From an uncultured Collinsella sp. (lineage in GTDB: Bacteria; Actinomycetota; Coriobacteriia; Coriobacteriales; Coriobacteriaceae), in the NCBI GenBank assembly GCA_959599635.1, contig CAUGJN010000046.1:1-11475 (forward strand): DNA of 11,475 nucleotides, in the 5' to 3' direction. The notes beneath the pieces were generated by a model. The model ran no database searches. It saw only the letters and a list, made by a program, of their open reading frames with translations, and was not told where the DNA came from. Below, in pieces: positions 6,414 to 11,475 of this stretch (position 1 is the stretch's first letter; every line of letters begins with the position of its first letter). The position numbers and the translations under genes were made by a program.

Positions 6414-6812
6414 TTACCAGACGTAAGCGATGATCTCGCCGCCGACGTTGTGCTTGCGAGCATCGCGGTCGGTCATGACGCCATGGCTGGTGGAAATAAT
6501 GGCGGTACCAAGGCCACCGCGGACGCGGGGCATGTCGGCAACGCCGGTGTACTTACGCAGGCCCGGCTTGGAAATGCGGCGGATGCCGTTGATGACCTTA
6601 GCCTTCTTGGGACCATACTTAAGCGTGATGTGCAGAGTCTTCTGGGGAACGGTGTCCTCGACATCGTAGCCCTCGATGTAGCCCTCCTCGTGCAGAACAC
6701 GAGCGATCTCGACGAGCTTCTTGCTGCTCGGCATGGAGACCGTGGCCTTGTTCACAGAGTTAGCGTTACGGATGCGCGTAAGCATATCTGCGATCGGGTC
6801 TGTAAGGTTCAT
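6414..6812 (-). CDS. rpsH: 30S ribosomal protein S8
   Basis: S8 is a primary binder of the central domain of 16S rRNA (helix 21), and in E. coli it represses the spc operon by binding mRNA near the rplE start. The 132 residues show DPIADMLTRIRNANSV at the N-terminus and the C-terminal STSHGVMTDRDARKHNVGGE signature with the Ser-Thr-Ser-x-Gly RNA-binding motif. AAGGAG is about 9 nt before the ATG. A 119-nt gap separates it from rpsN and contains only a weak CTTcGCCG/CGGCaAAG hairpin (6854-6876). Confidence 0.98.
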   Translation of the reverse strand: MNLTDPIADMLTRIRNANSVNKATVSMPSSKKLVEIARVLHEEGYIEGYDVEDTVPQKTLHITLKYGPKKAKVINGIRRISKPGLRKYTGVADMPRVRGGLGTAIISTSHGVMTDRDARKHNVGGEIIAYVW

Positions 6813-6931
6813 ACAGATTCTCCTTCGTTCTTGATGAACACGTGCTCTTGGTTCTTCGCCGCCCTTAACGGCAAAGCCTAACTAGCGCGTTTTCCCTGTT
6901 CCAAACGGATGCTTGAAACGCTGGTAGTGAC

Positions 6932-7117
6932 TTACCAGCTGGCCTTCTTAACGCCGGGAAGCTCGCCCTTGAGTGCAAGCTCGCGGAAGCAGACACGGCA
7001 CAGGCCGAACTTGCGGTACACAGAGTGCGGACGGCCGCAGCGCTGGCAGCGCGTGTACTCACGAGTAGAGAACTTCTGCTTGCGATTGCACTTGACGATC
7101 ATCGATGTCTTAGCCAC
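6932..7117 (-). CDS. rpsN: 30S ribosomal protein S14, type Z, GTG start
   Basis: S14 assembles into the head of the 30S subunit. The 61-residue product is the short zinc-binding form: Cys24, Cys27, Cys40 and Cys43 make the CxxC...CxxC site, followed by FRELALKGELPGVKKASW, the normal family end. This places it with the type Z S14 (sometimes called rpsZ) of Gram-positive and actinobacterial lineages rather than the long enteric form. The start is GTG at 7117 with GAGGAGG 6 nt upstream, giving the standard MAKTSMI beginning. Confidence 0.97.
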   Translation of the reverse strand: MAKTSMIVKCNRKQKFSTREYTRCQRCGRPHSVYRKFGLCRVCFRELALKGELPGVKKASW

Positions 7118-7152
7118 TTATATCCTCCTCACATAGAGTATTGTTCGCCCCA

Positions 7153-7180
7153 AGCGCCGCCCCCTTCTGGGAACGGCGCT
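7153..7180 (-). other. Intercistronic hairpin between rplE and rpsN
   Basis: AGCGCCG (7153-7159) pairs with CGGCGCT (7174-7180), and an inner CCC/GGG stem (7162-7164 with 7169-7171) is set off by a CC/AA internal loop. There is no U-run after it in transcript direction. It may stabilise or space the mRNA between rplE and rpsN. Confidence 0.5.
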
Positions 7181-7196
7181 CATAGGGCAGGTGAAC

Positions 7197-7754
7197 CTAT
7201 TTCTTGAACGGGAAACCGAAGGCGTCCAGAAGGGCCTTGGCCTCCTCATCGGTGTTGGCGGTGGTCACGAAAGTGATGTCCATACCACGCTGGTGATCGA
7301 CGGAGTCGAAGTCGATCTCGGGGAAGATGAGCTGCTCGGTGACGCCCATGGAGAAGTTACCACGGCCGTCGAAGCTCTTGGCGGAGATGCCGCGGAAGTC
7401 GCGGATACGGGGAATCGCGACGGAGGTCAGACGATCGAAGAACTCCCACATACGGTCGCCACGCAGGGTAACCTTGCAGCCGATCGGCATACCAGCGCGC
7501 AGGCGGAAGGTAGCGATGGACTTGCGGGCACGGGTGATCATCGGCTGCTGGCCGGTGATGGCGCGCAGGTCGCGCACGGCACCGTCGATGGCCTTGGAAT
7601 CGGTAGCGGCCTCGCCGACACCCATGTTCACGACGATCTTCTCAAACTTGGGGATCATCATGACGTTCTCGTACTGGAACTTGTCCTGAAGCTGCTGCTT
7701 GACCTCGTTGTTGTACTTGGTCTTCAGACGCGGCACATACTTCTCTTCTGCCAT
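7197..7754 (-). CDS. rplE: 50S ribosomal protein L5
   Basis: L5 binds 5S rRNA in the central protuberance and contacts P-site tRNA. The 185 residues cover the full family: YNNEVKQQLQDKFQYENVM, VNMGVGEAATDSK, the ITRARKSIATFRLRAG.PIG region, LRGDRMWEFFDRL and GRGNFSMGVTEQLIFPEI. The ATG at 7754 has AAGGAG 6 nt upstream. It is the first ribosomal gene of this cluster: the gene normally in front, rplX (L24), is absent, and xdhC lies upstream instead. A promoter and a foldable leader of about 130 nt precede it. Confidence 0.98.
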   Translation of the reverse strand: MAEEKYVPRLKTKYNNEVKQQLQDKFQYENVMMIPKFEKIVVNMGVGEAATDSKAIDGAVRDLRAITGQQPMITRARKSIATFRLRAGMPIGCKVTLRGDRMWEFFDRLTSVAIPRIRDFRGISAKSFDGRGNFSMGVTEQLIFPEIDFDSVDHQRGMDITFVTTANTDEEAKALLDAFGFPFKK

Positions 7755-7779
7755 TGTTCACTCCTTCTTGGGGTTTTAA

Positions 7780-7874
7780 GCACGGGGCGTGGCCACGATG
7801 GGTTGTCCTCGTGCCTCCTGGCTGCATCCGCGCCGCTCATGGCATTTCGCGGTTTGGACTCGACGCAGCAGGAG
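7780..7874 (-). promoter_or_regulatory. Structured 5' leader of the rplE transcript
   Basis: A 10-bp stem with one bulged base joins 7815-7820 plus 7822-7825 (CTCCTG, CTGC) to 7865-7868 plus 7869-7874 (GCAG, CAGGAG). It encloses a CCGCG/CGCGG stem (7828-7832 with 7848-7852). The outer stem buries an AGGAGG that has no useful start codon behind it. Nearer to rplE, GCACG (7780-7784) can pair with CGTGC (7810-7814), and competing CACG/CGTG pairings exist. By analogy to spc-operon control by S8 in E. coli, this could be a ribosomal-protein binding leader; the protein involved is unknown. Confidence 0.4.
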
Positions 7875-7891
7875 CCGACAAAACAATCGGT

Positions 7892-7920
7892 ACTATACGC
7901 GCATCGGGAGCGTATTTCCA
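7892..7920 (-). promoter_or_regulatory. Sigma70-type promoter for the rplE operon
   Basis: On the minus strand TGGAAA (7920-7915) and TATAGT (7897-7892) are separated by exactly 17 nt; the -35 matches 4 of 6 and the -10 matches 5 of 6 consensus bases. Transcription would begin near 7885, giving a leader of about 130 nt. It makes sense as the promoter of a ribosomal cluster that begins with rplE rather than with the S10 genes. Confidence 0.6.
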
Positions 7921-7939
7921 GAAAAACCTCGTCTGCCTG

Positions 7940-7955
7940 CACAACTCCACAACTC
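7940..7955. repeat. 8-bp tandem repeat upstream of the rplE promoter
   Basis: CACAACTC occurs twice without a gap (7940-7947 and 7948-7955). On the minus strand it reads GAGTTGTG twice, centred roughly 62 nt before the predicted transcription start. It may be an activator site or a chance duplication. Confidence 0.45.
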
Positions 7956-7995
7956 CCCCGCACATATTGATCCCTAGGGGACGGAGGAAAATGGC

Positions 7996-8062
7996 AGTTG
8001 CGTTGAAATAGGGACCGTTTGACGGCTTAACAGGCTTTAATAGTCCGTATTTCACCGCAACT
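7996..8062. repeat. Large imperfect inverted repeat downstream of xdhC
   Basis: Arms 7996-8015 and 8043-8062 match at 18 of 20 positions: AGTTGCG/CGCAACT, TGAAATA/TATTTCA and GGAC/GTCC, separated by single mismatches (t-c at 8003/8055, g-g at 8011/8047). The 27-nt centre contains a further CCGT-ttg-ACGG hairpin overlapping the arm. It begins 18 nt after the xdhC stop. A short TTTT occurs four bases beyond the stem on the minus strand, so it could end the yqeB-xdhC transcript, but it is not a classical terminator. Confidence 0.6.
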
Positions 8063-8079
8063 CATATATGGGGATGCGA

Positions 8080-9123
8080 TTAGCGCTTGCGGGGGACGAG
8101 CTTGGTGCGGCGCAGGTGAATCATCTCGGCAGCAATGGAGATGGCGATCTCCTCGGGGTCCTCGGCCTCGATGGCAACGCCGATCGGCAGGTGCAGCTCG
8201 TCGATCTGGTCCTGCGTAAAGCCCTCCTGCTCCAGGCGGGCGCGCACAAAGGCCGTCTTGCGGCGCGAACCCAGACAGCCCAGATAGGCGGGCTTGGCGT
8301 GCATGGCCTGAATCACCACGTCGATATCGGACTTGTGACCCGCCGTGGCGACGACCACTAGGTCACGCGGGCCGATGGGGCACTGCTTGCTCAGGCTCTT
8401 GTAGTCGACCAGACGACGGTCGTAGACACCGGGCACCCATTCGGGGGTCAGTGTGCCGGGGCGGTCGTCGCAAGCCACAACGGCAAAGCCCGCCGCCGTG
8501 AGCACCCGCGCCGTCGCAGCACCCACGTGGCCGCAGCCAAAGATATAGGTCAGGCCCTCGGGGCAGAGCGTCTCGATGTGCGCCGCGGGAATCTCGGAGG
8601 CCGCGTTGGTGTAGGTGACCTTACTCCCCTCCTCCACCAGCGAAAGCTCGGGGCAGCCCATTATGGTGCGGCGCGACTCCTCGCCATGGTACTTGGCCAC
8701 ATCGCCCTCGAGCGCGCTCGCGATAAACGGCTCAAAGTCGATGACGAAGTCGCCGATGCGTCGATACGCCAAGACGTCGGCAATCGACTGGAACAACGGC
8801 GCCTGCGATACATCCAGGTGCAGATAGCACAGGCAGATGGCTCCGCCGCAGATCATGCCGGTATCGGAGTTCTCGCCGCCCATGGTGTAGCGGACCAGAC
8901 GCGATTGCCCTGCGGCCAGCAGCTCGCGCGCCTCGTTCAGCGCAAAGAGCTCGATCTTGCCGCCGCCGATGGTGCCCGCTTGGCTGCCATCGGCAAAGAC
9001 GGCCATCCAGGCGCCCACGCCGCGCGGCGATGACCCCGCCGTGCCGGCCACGACCACGAGCTCGCACGTCTCGCCAGCACGCAGGGCGGCAAGCGCCGCA
9101 TTCACCACATCGAGCTTTTCCAT
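8080..9123 (-). CDS. xdhC: XdhC/CoxI-family molybdenum hydroxylase maturation protein
   Basis: XdhC-family proteins bind the molybdenum cofactor, protect or help sulfurate it, and hand it to xanthine dehydrogenase-type enzymes. The 347-residue protein has both family domains. The N-terminal one shows VVVAGTAGSSPRGVGAWMAV (23-42), GTIGGGKIE (50-58) and DTGMICGG with Cys92 (87-94). The C-terminal Rossmann domain shows YIFGCGHVGAATARVL (193-208), ACDDRPG (217-223), YLGCLGSRRK (280-289) and HLPIGVAIEAEDPEEIAISI (311-330). The ATG follows GAAGG by 5 nt and lies 9 nt after yqeB, so the two are an operon. Beside yqeB and yqeC it most likely serves a selenium-dependent molybdenum hydroxylase; no structural hydroxylase subunit is in the window. 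Confidence 0.92.
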   Translation of the reverse strand: MEKLDVVNAALAALRAGETCELVVVAGTAGSSPRGVGAWMAVFADGSQAGTIGGGKIELFALNEARELLAAGQSRLVRYTMGGENSDTGMICGGAICLCYLHLDVSQAPLFQSIADVLAYRRIGDFVIDFEPFIASALEGDVAKYHGEESRRTIMGCPELSLVEEGSKVTYTNAASEIPAAHIETLCPEGLTYIFGCGHVGAATARVLTAAGFAVVACDDRPGTLTPEWVPGVYDRRLVDYKSLSKQCPIGPRDLVVVATAGHKSDIDVVIQAMHAKPAYLGCLGSRRKTAFVRARLEQEGFTQDQIDELHLPIGVAIEAEDPEEIAISIAAEMIHLRRTKLVPRKR

Positions 9124-9132
9124 TGCCGCCTT

Positions 9133-9927
9133 CTATCCTCTAAAGACATCGGTGAGCATAGCGAGTGCCTCGAGCACGCCGCCGCCGACCGACGTCGCCT
9201 TGTCCGAAATATAGTTGATATAGCTGGCATCGCCGCGCGGATCGACGTCGGCGCATTTAAAGCCCTCAGTCACCTGCACGCCGTTCGCCAAAAGCCCGCG
9301 CAGACAGCCATCGATCTGCGTGACCATGGGAGTATCACCCGCATACCCGATCACGTCTCCGGCGCTCACGATGTCGCCGATGGTGCGGTCGGACCGAAAC
9401 ATGCCGGCGGCGGGGCTGTGGATAACGCGCTCCTTGCCATAGCCGGCGATCATGCCCGGCACGCCCGTGTTGGGCTGGGGCGAACCTTGGGTAATGACAC
9501 GGCCGAGAAAATGCCCGCGCATGGTCTCGACCACGGCGTCGCAGTCAACCGGCGCGGTAAAGCCCGGCCCCACGGCGATGACGGCAGGCGCCATGTCGCG
9601 CGTGGTGCCCAAGTTGCGCTTAGCCAAAATCGCGTCGACCACAGCCGCGGGTTTCAACTCGCCGAGCATCTTGGCCTGGGGGTCCACTACAACGGCGACG
9701 TCTCCAGCCTCGGTAATCGCAAGCGCCTCAGCCGGCGTCTGTGCCAAGCGGGCGCGAATGCCTTCGACCTGGACCTCGCCCAAGCGAATGGCCTCGCAAA
9801 AACTGATTGTGCGACGGATGCACGTGGGAACCGCGATATCGGCCATAACGACCGACACGCCGGCGCGCACCAAACGGGCAGCGACGCCCGTGGCGATATC
9901 GCCGGCGCCGCGAACATAAACGAGCAT
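9133..9927 (-). CDS. yqeB: YqeB-family selenium-dependent molybdenum hydroxylase system protein
   Basis: YqeB is a conserved marker of the selenium-dependent molybdenum hydroxylase system, in which the enzyme carries a labile selenium atom on its molybdenum cofactor. Its exact reaction is not established. The 264 residues open with a Rossmann-like YVRGAGDIATGVAARLVRAG (4-23), followed by PTCIRRTISFCEAI, VVDAILAKRNLGTTRDMAP (96-114), AVGPGFTAP, HFLGRVITQGSPQPNTGVPG (139-158), GDVIGYAGD and ISDKATSVGGGVLEA (240-254), all characteristic of the family. The ATG at 9927 has GGGAGGTG about 8 nt upstream. It is co-transcribed with xdhC and divergent from yqeC. Several cysteines (36, 44, 129, 208, 225) are present but I cannot assign them roles. 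Confidence 0.92.
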   Translation of the reverse strand: MLVYVRGAGDIATGVAARLVRAGVSVVMADIAVPTCIRRTISFCEAIRLGEVQVEGIRARLAQTPAEALAITEAGDVAVVVDPQAKMLGELKPAAVVDAILAKRNLGTTRDMAPAVIAVGPGFTAPVDCDAVVETMRGHFLGRVITQGSPQPNTGVPGMIAGYGKERVIHSPAAGMFRSDRTIGDIVSAGDVIGYAGDTPMVTQIDGCLRGLLANGVQVTEGFKCADVDPRGDASYINYISDKATSVGGGVLEALAMLTDVFRG

Positions 9928-10029
9928 TCCCGGGGCACCTCCCTGTGCTACGGTTTGAGCAGAGCAAAAGCGGTTCGACCGCTACTCTGATGATTATTTA
10001 TTATCACAGTATTATACGGCGGTGAACAG
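9928..10029. promoter_or_regulatory. Divergent yqeB/yqeC control region
   Basis: This 102-bp, locally AT-rich region must hold promoters for both genes. Minus-strand candidates are TATAAT (10016-10011) and an extended TGTGATAAT (10009-10001), each with a weak -35. A plus-strand candidate is TATTAT (10010-10015) with CTGATG 17 nt upstream, which would leave only a short leader before the yqeC ATG. The candidate -10 boxes overlap, so the two directions may compete. Confidence 0.4.
9960..9989. promoter_or_regulatory. Operator-like palindrome between yqeB and yqeC
   Basis: AGCGGT-TCG-ACCGCT (9969-9983) is a perfect inverted repeat, flanked by a second pair CAGAG (9960-9964) and CTCTG (9985-9989). 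It lies between the divergent promoter candidates, where a regulator could control both genes. A hairpin in the yqeB leader RNA is an alternative reading. Confidence 0.4.
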
Positions 10030-10767
10030 ATGGAAACGGTTAGCGGCAATCTTGTCTCGGCGCTCAGGATCGAGCCGGGCATTACCGCGATTATCGGCAG
10101 CGGCGGCAAGTCGACGTTGCTGAAGACGCTGGGTCTTGAGCTCATGCGCGCTGGCGGCCGCGTGCTCCTCTGCACCACCACGCATATGTTTCCCGTCGCC
10201 GGCGTGCCATGGGACGGGTCGAATCGTCGCCTGGACGCCGCGCCTTGGAAGCCGGGCGCCGCGCATGCCCCCGGCTGCACTTGCGAGGCCTGCGCGGGCC
10301 TTGCGCGCGGAAGCATCTGCCAGGCAGGCGTCTTGAACCCTCAGACGGGCAAGCTCTCCGCCCCCGCCGAGCCGCTCGGCGAGCTGGCGCAGCGCTTTGA
10401 CTATGTGTTGGCCGAGGCAGATGGCAGCAAGCGACTCCCGCTCAAGGCGCATGCCGCCTGGGAGCCGGTAATTCCCGCCGCCACGGCAAACGTTGTCTGG
10501 GTCGTCGGCGCCTCGGGGCTGGGCAAGCCCGTCGCCGAGGTTGTCCACCGCCCCGAGCTCTTCTGCGAGCGCTGCGGCTGCGAGCCCACCGACGCTGCCA
10601 CCCCAGAGCGCGTCGCCATGGTGCTCAATGCCGAGCTGCAGATGCTGAACCTCGACAATGCCCGCATCATGCTCAACCAAATCGACACGCTTGCCGACCC
10701 AACGATGGCAGATCGCTTCGAGACAGCCCTCGGCCGCCCCCTCATCGCCATCAGCCTCCAGGGGTAG
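10030..10767 (+). CDS. yqeC: YqeC-family selenium-dependent hydroxylase accessory protein
   Basis: YqeC proteins are P-loop accessory factors that co-occur with YqeB and selenium-dependent molybdenum hydroxylases; their precise role is unknown. The 245 residues show a GSGGKST nucleotide-binding loop (23-29), CTTTHMF (48-54), the family signature LAEADGSKRLPLKAHAAWEP (127-146) and ASGLGKPVAEVVHRPELF (161-178), and a late LNQID that resembles a nucleotide-base-recognition motif. Two cysteine groups stand out: Cys83, 85, 88 and 97 (CTCEAC...SIC) and Cys179, 182 and 184 (CERCGC). The ATG has only a weak GGTGA site 4 nt upstream. It is the only plus-strand gene in the window, divergent from yqeB and convergent with the hydantoinase gene. 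Its TAG stop lies in the terminator palindrome. Confidence 0.9.
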   Translation: METVSGNLVSALRIEPGITAIIGSGGKSTLLKTLGLELMRAGGRVLLCTTTHMFPVAGVPWDGSNRRLDAAPWKPGAAHAPGCTCEACAGLARGSICQAGVLNPQTGKLSAPAEPLGELAQRFDYVLAEADGSKRLPLKAHAAWEPVIPAATANVVWVVGASGLGKPVAEVVHRPELFCERCGCEPTDAATPERVAMVLNAELQMLNLDNARIMLNQIDTLADPTMADRFETALGRPLIAISLQG

Positions 10768-10799
10768 CTAAAAGAGCCCCGTCCCAAATTAGCTACCCC
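10761..10799. terminator. Symmetric terminator-like hairpin between convergent genes
   Basis: GGGGTAGCTA (10761-10770) and TAGCTACCCC (10790-10799) form a perfect 10-bp inverted repeat with a 19-nt loop between the convergent yqeC and hydantoinase genes. The loop starts with AAAG on one side and ends with AAAT on the other, but no U-tract follows the stem in either direction. The placement favours a shared terminator or transcript-end stabiliser rather than a textbook intrinsic terminator. Confidence 0.5.
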
Positions 10800-10812
10800 G
10801 GCGGCCTTCTTG

Positions 10813-11475
10813 CTAGCGGGGGACGTAGCGACCGGGCTGGGCTCCGGTGGGCTCGCCGTCGCGCGCAGCCAGTACGCCGTTCACAAACACAGCCTTGGCG
10901 CGGCCGTGCGCCTCAAAGCCCTCGAGCGTCGTGTAGTCCACGGCCTGATGCTGCGTCGCGGCGCTAATCGTCCAGCGCGCCTTGGGATCCCACACGCACA
11001 CGTCGGCATCGGCGCCCTCGGCAAGACAGCCCTTGTGCGGATACATGCCAAAGACGCGCGCCGGGTTCTCGCTCATCAAGCGGCACAGATCCTCGGGACC
11101 CAGCTGTCCCTCAAAGCTCGTGGCAATCGCAACGGGACGATGCTCCACGCCGGGCCCGCCGTTGGGAATCGCGCGGAAATCATCGCGTCCTCGGTCCTTT
11201 TGCCCGTGCAGGTTAAAGCTGCAATGATCGGTCGCAATAGTATCGATCTCGCCAGCCACAAGCGCCTCGCGCAGCGCGGCACGGTCACCGGCATGGCGCA
11301 GCGGCGGGCTCATCACATACTTGGCGCCCGCAAAGCCGTCCTCGCCCTGCTCCAGATAGCAGGTGTCGTCGAGCATCAGATACTGAGGGCATGTCTCGAC
11401 ATAGATGTTCTTCTGCCCGCGCGCTTTGGCAGCGCGAATGGCCTCGAGCCCCAGCTTGGTCGAAAGGTGCACCAC
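10813..11475 (-). CDS. hydA: Hydantoinase/dihydropyrimidinase (C-terminal part; 5' end beyond window)
   Basis: This amidohydrolase family opens cyclic ureides (5,6-dihydropyrimidines, hydantoins) to N-carbamoyl amino acids using two metal ions. The 220 residues seen are roughly the C-terminal half of a protein of about 450-470. They begin at VVHLSTKLGLEAIRAA, whose His is a metal-ligand position, followed by YVETCPQYLMLDD, VMSPPLR, DTIATDHCSF (with the metal-binding Asp, visible residue 83), NGGPGVEHR and the C-terminal ADVCVWDPKA and VFVNG segments. The stop lies 46 nt from the convergent yqeC stop. Proximity to yqeB, yqeC and xdhC resembles the E. coli hyuA neighbourhood, so the substrate may be a purine/pyrimidine-derived ureide; this is inferred, and related allantoinase-like substrates cannot be excluded. 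Confidence 0.88.
   Translation of the reverse strand: MVHLSTKLGLEAIRAAKARGQKNIYVETCPQYLMLDDTCYLEQGEDGFAGAKYVMSPPLRHAGDRAALREALVAGEIDTIATDHCSFNLHGQKDRGRDDFRAIPNGGPGVEHRPVAIATSFEGQLGPEDLCRLMSENPARVFGMYPHKGCLAEGADADVCVWDPKARWTISAATQHQAVDYTTLEGFEAHGRAKAVFVNGVLAARDGEPTGAQPGRYVPR

Larger units (their letters stand above)
7755..8079 (-). other. xdhC-rplE intergenic region (325 bp), no supported gene
   Basis: No frame here has a good ribosome binding site and a protein-like composition. No remnant of rplX is visible. In transcript direction the region carries a large imperfect inverted repeat (8062-7996), an 8-bp palindrome-like CCCTAGGG (7972-7979), an 8-bp tandem repeat (7955-7940), a promoter (7920-7892) and a structured leader ending at the rplE ribosome binding site. 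Confidence 0.6.

Noticed and set aside
5823..6881. Plus-strand open frame of 352 codons opposite rplF and rpsH
   Set aside because: It is a shadow of two certain ribosomal genes in GC-rich DNA, with an Asp/Leu/Val-rich low-information product.
7642..7827. Minus-strand frame (MQPGGTRTTHRG...) overlapping the start of rplE, considered as a leader peptide
   Set aside because: No Shine-Dalgarno precedes its ATG, and it runs out of frame deep into rplE.
7892..7920. Considered whether the rplE upstream region could be an assembly chimera
   Set aside because: A well-spaced promoter, a leader and a good ribosome binding site lead coherently into rplE, so a real junction is more likely, although only reads can settle it.
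7837..8055. Minus-strand frame of 72 codons (starting GTG, MKYGLLKPVK...)
   Set aside because: It has no ribosome binding site, runs through the inverted repeat and the promoter, and shows no protein family. If similar frames are annotated elsewhere, they probably reflect a repeated non-coding element.
8080..9927. Searched the selenium-related genes for in-frame UGA (selenocysteine) or frameshifts
   Set aside because: xdhC, yqeB, yqeC and the partial hydA are all open through to normal stops; the selenium in this system is a cofactor atom, not selenocysteine in these proteins.
1..11475. CRISPR arrays, tRNA/rRNA genes, insertion sequences, phage genes
   Set aside because: No regularly spaced repeats, cloverleaf or rRNA sequence, or transposase-like or phage-like protein was seen.

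Overview
The window holds a GC-rich bacterial chromosome segment with 19 protein genes. Several traits suggest a Gram-positive lineage: a four-cysteine zinc-type S14, an adenylate kinase with a four-cysteine LID, the secY-adk-map-infA-rpmJ-rpsM-rpsK gene order, and strong AGGAGG ribosome binding sites. Together with the neighbouring selenium/molybdenum hydroxylase genes and the protein sequences, I infer an actinobacterial gut anaerobe of class Coriobacteriia, probably Collinsella-like. The class is fairly likely; the genus is a guess that the window cannot prove.

Left two thirds (1-7754, all minus strand, so transcribed right to left): the distal half of the ribosomal protein superoperon, in the order rplE, rpsN, rpsH, rplF, rplR, rpsE, rpmD, rplO, secY, adk, map, then infA, rpmJ, rpsM and rpsK (cut by the left edge). 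Most genes are tightly coupled by short gaps or overlaps. Two larger breaks interrupt the series. A 232-bp map-infA gap holds a very long hairpin followed by a T-run (a likely terminator) and a possible new promoter. A 150-bp infA-rpmJ gap holds mutually exclusive stems.

Middle (7755-8079): 325 bp without a convincing gene. In the place where rplX (L24) and the rest of the S10/spc genes are normally found lie a good sigma70-type promoter reading toward rplE, a foldable leader of about 130 nt, an 8-bp tandem repeat upstream of the -35, and a large imperfect inverted repeat. The ribosomal cluster therefore appears to be split between rplX and rplE.

Right third (8080-11475): accessory genes of the selenium-dependent molybdenum hydroxylase (SDMH) system. 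yqeB and xdhC lie in tandem on the minus strand. yqeC is divergent on the plus strand, across a 102-bp AT-rich region with a palindrome. The C-terminal half of a hydantoinase/dihydropyrimidinase converges on yqeC across a symmetric terminator-like palindrome. By family knowledge, XdhC, YqeB and YqeC prepare or insert the molybdenum (and labile selenium) cofactor of a purine/xanthine-type hydroxylase, and the hydantoinase belongs to the same purine/pyrimidine-catabolic neighbourhood (compare hyuA-yqeA-yqeB-yqeC of E. coli). The hydroxylase itself is not in the window and could lie beyond the right edge.

I see no CRISPR array, tRNA, rRNA, transposase or phage gene. The most interesting non-coding signals are the structured elements at 1385-1522, 961-1033, 7780-7874 and 7996-8062.
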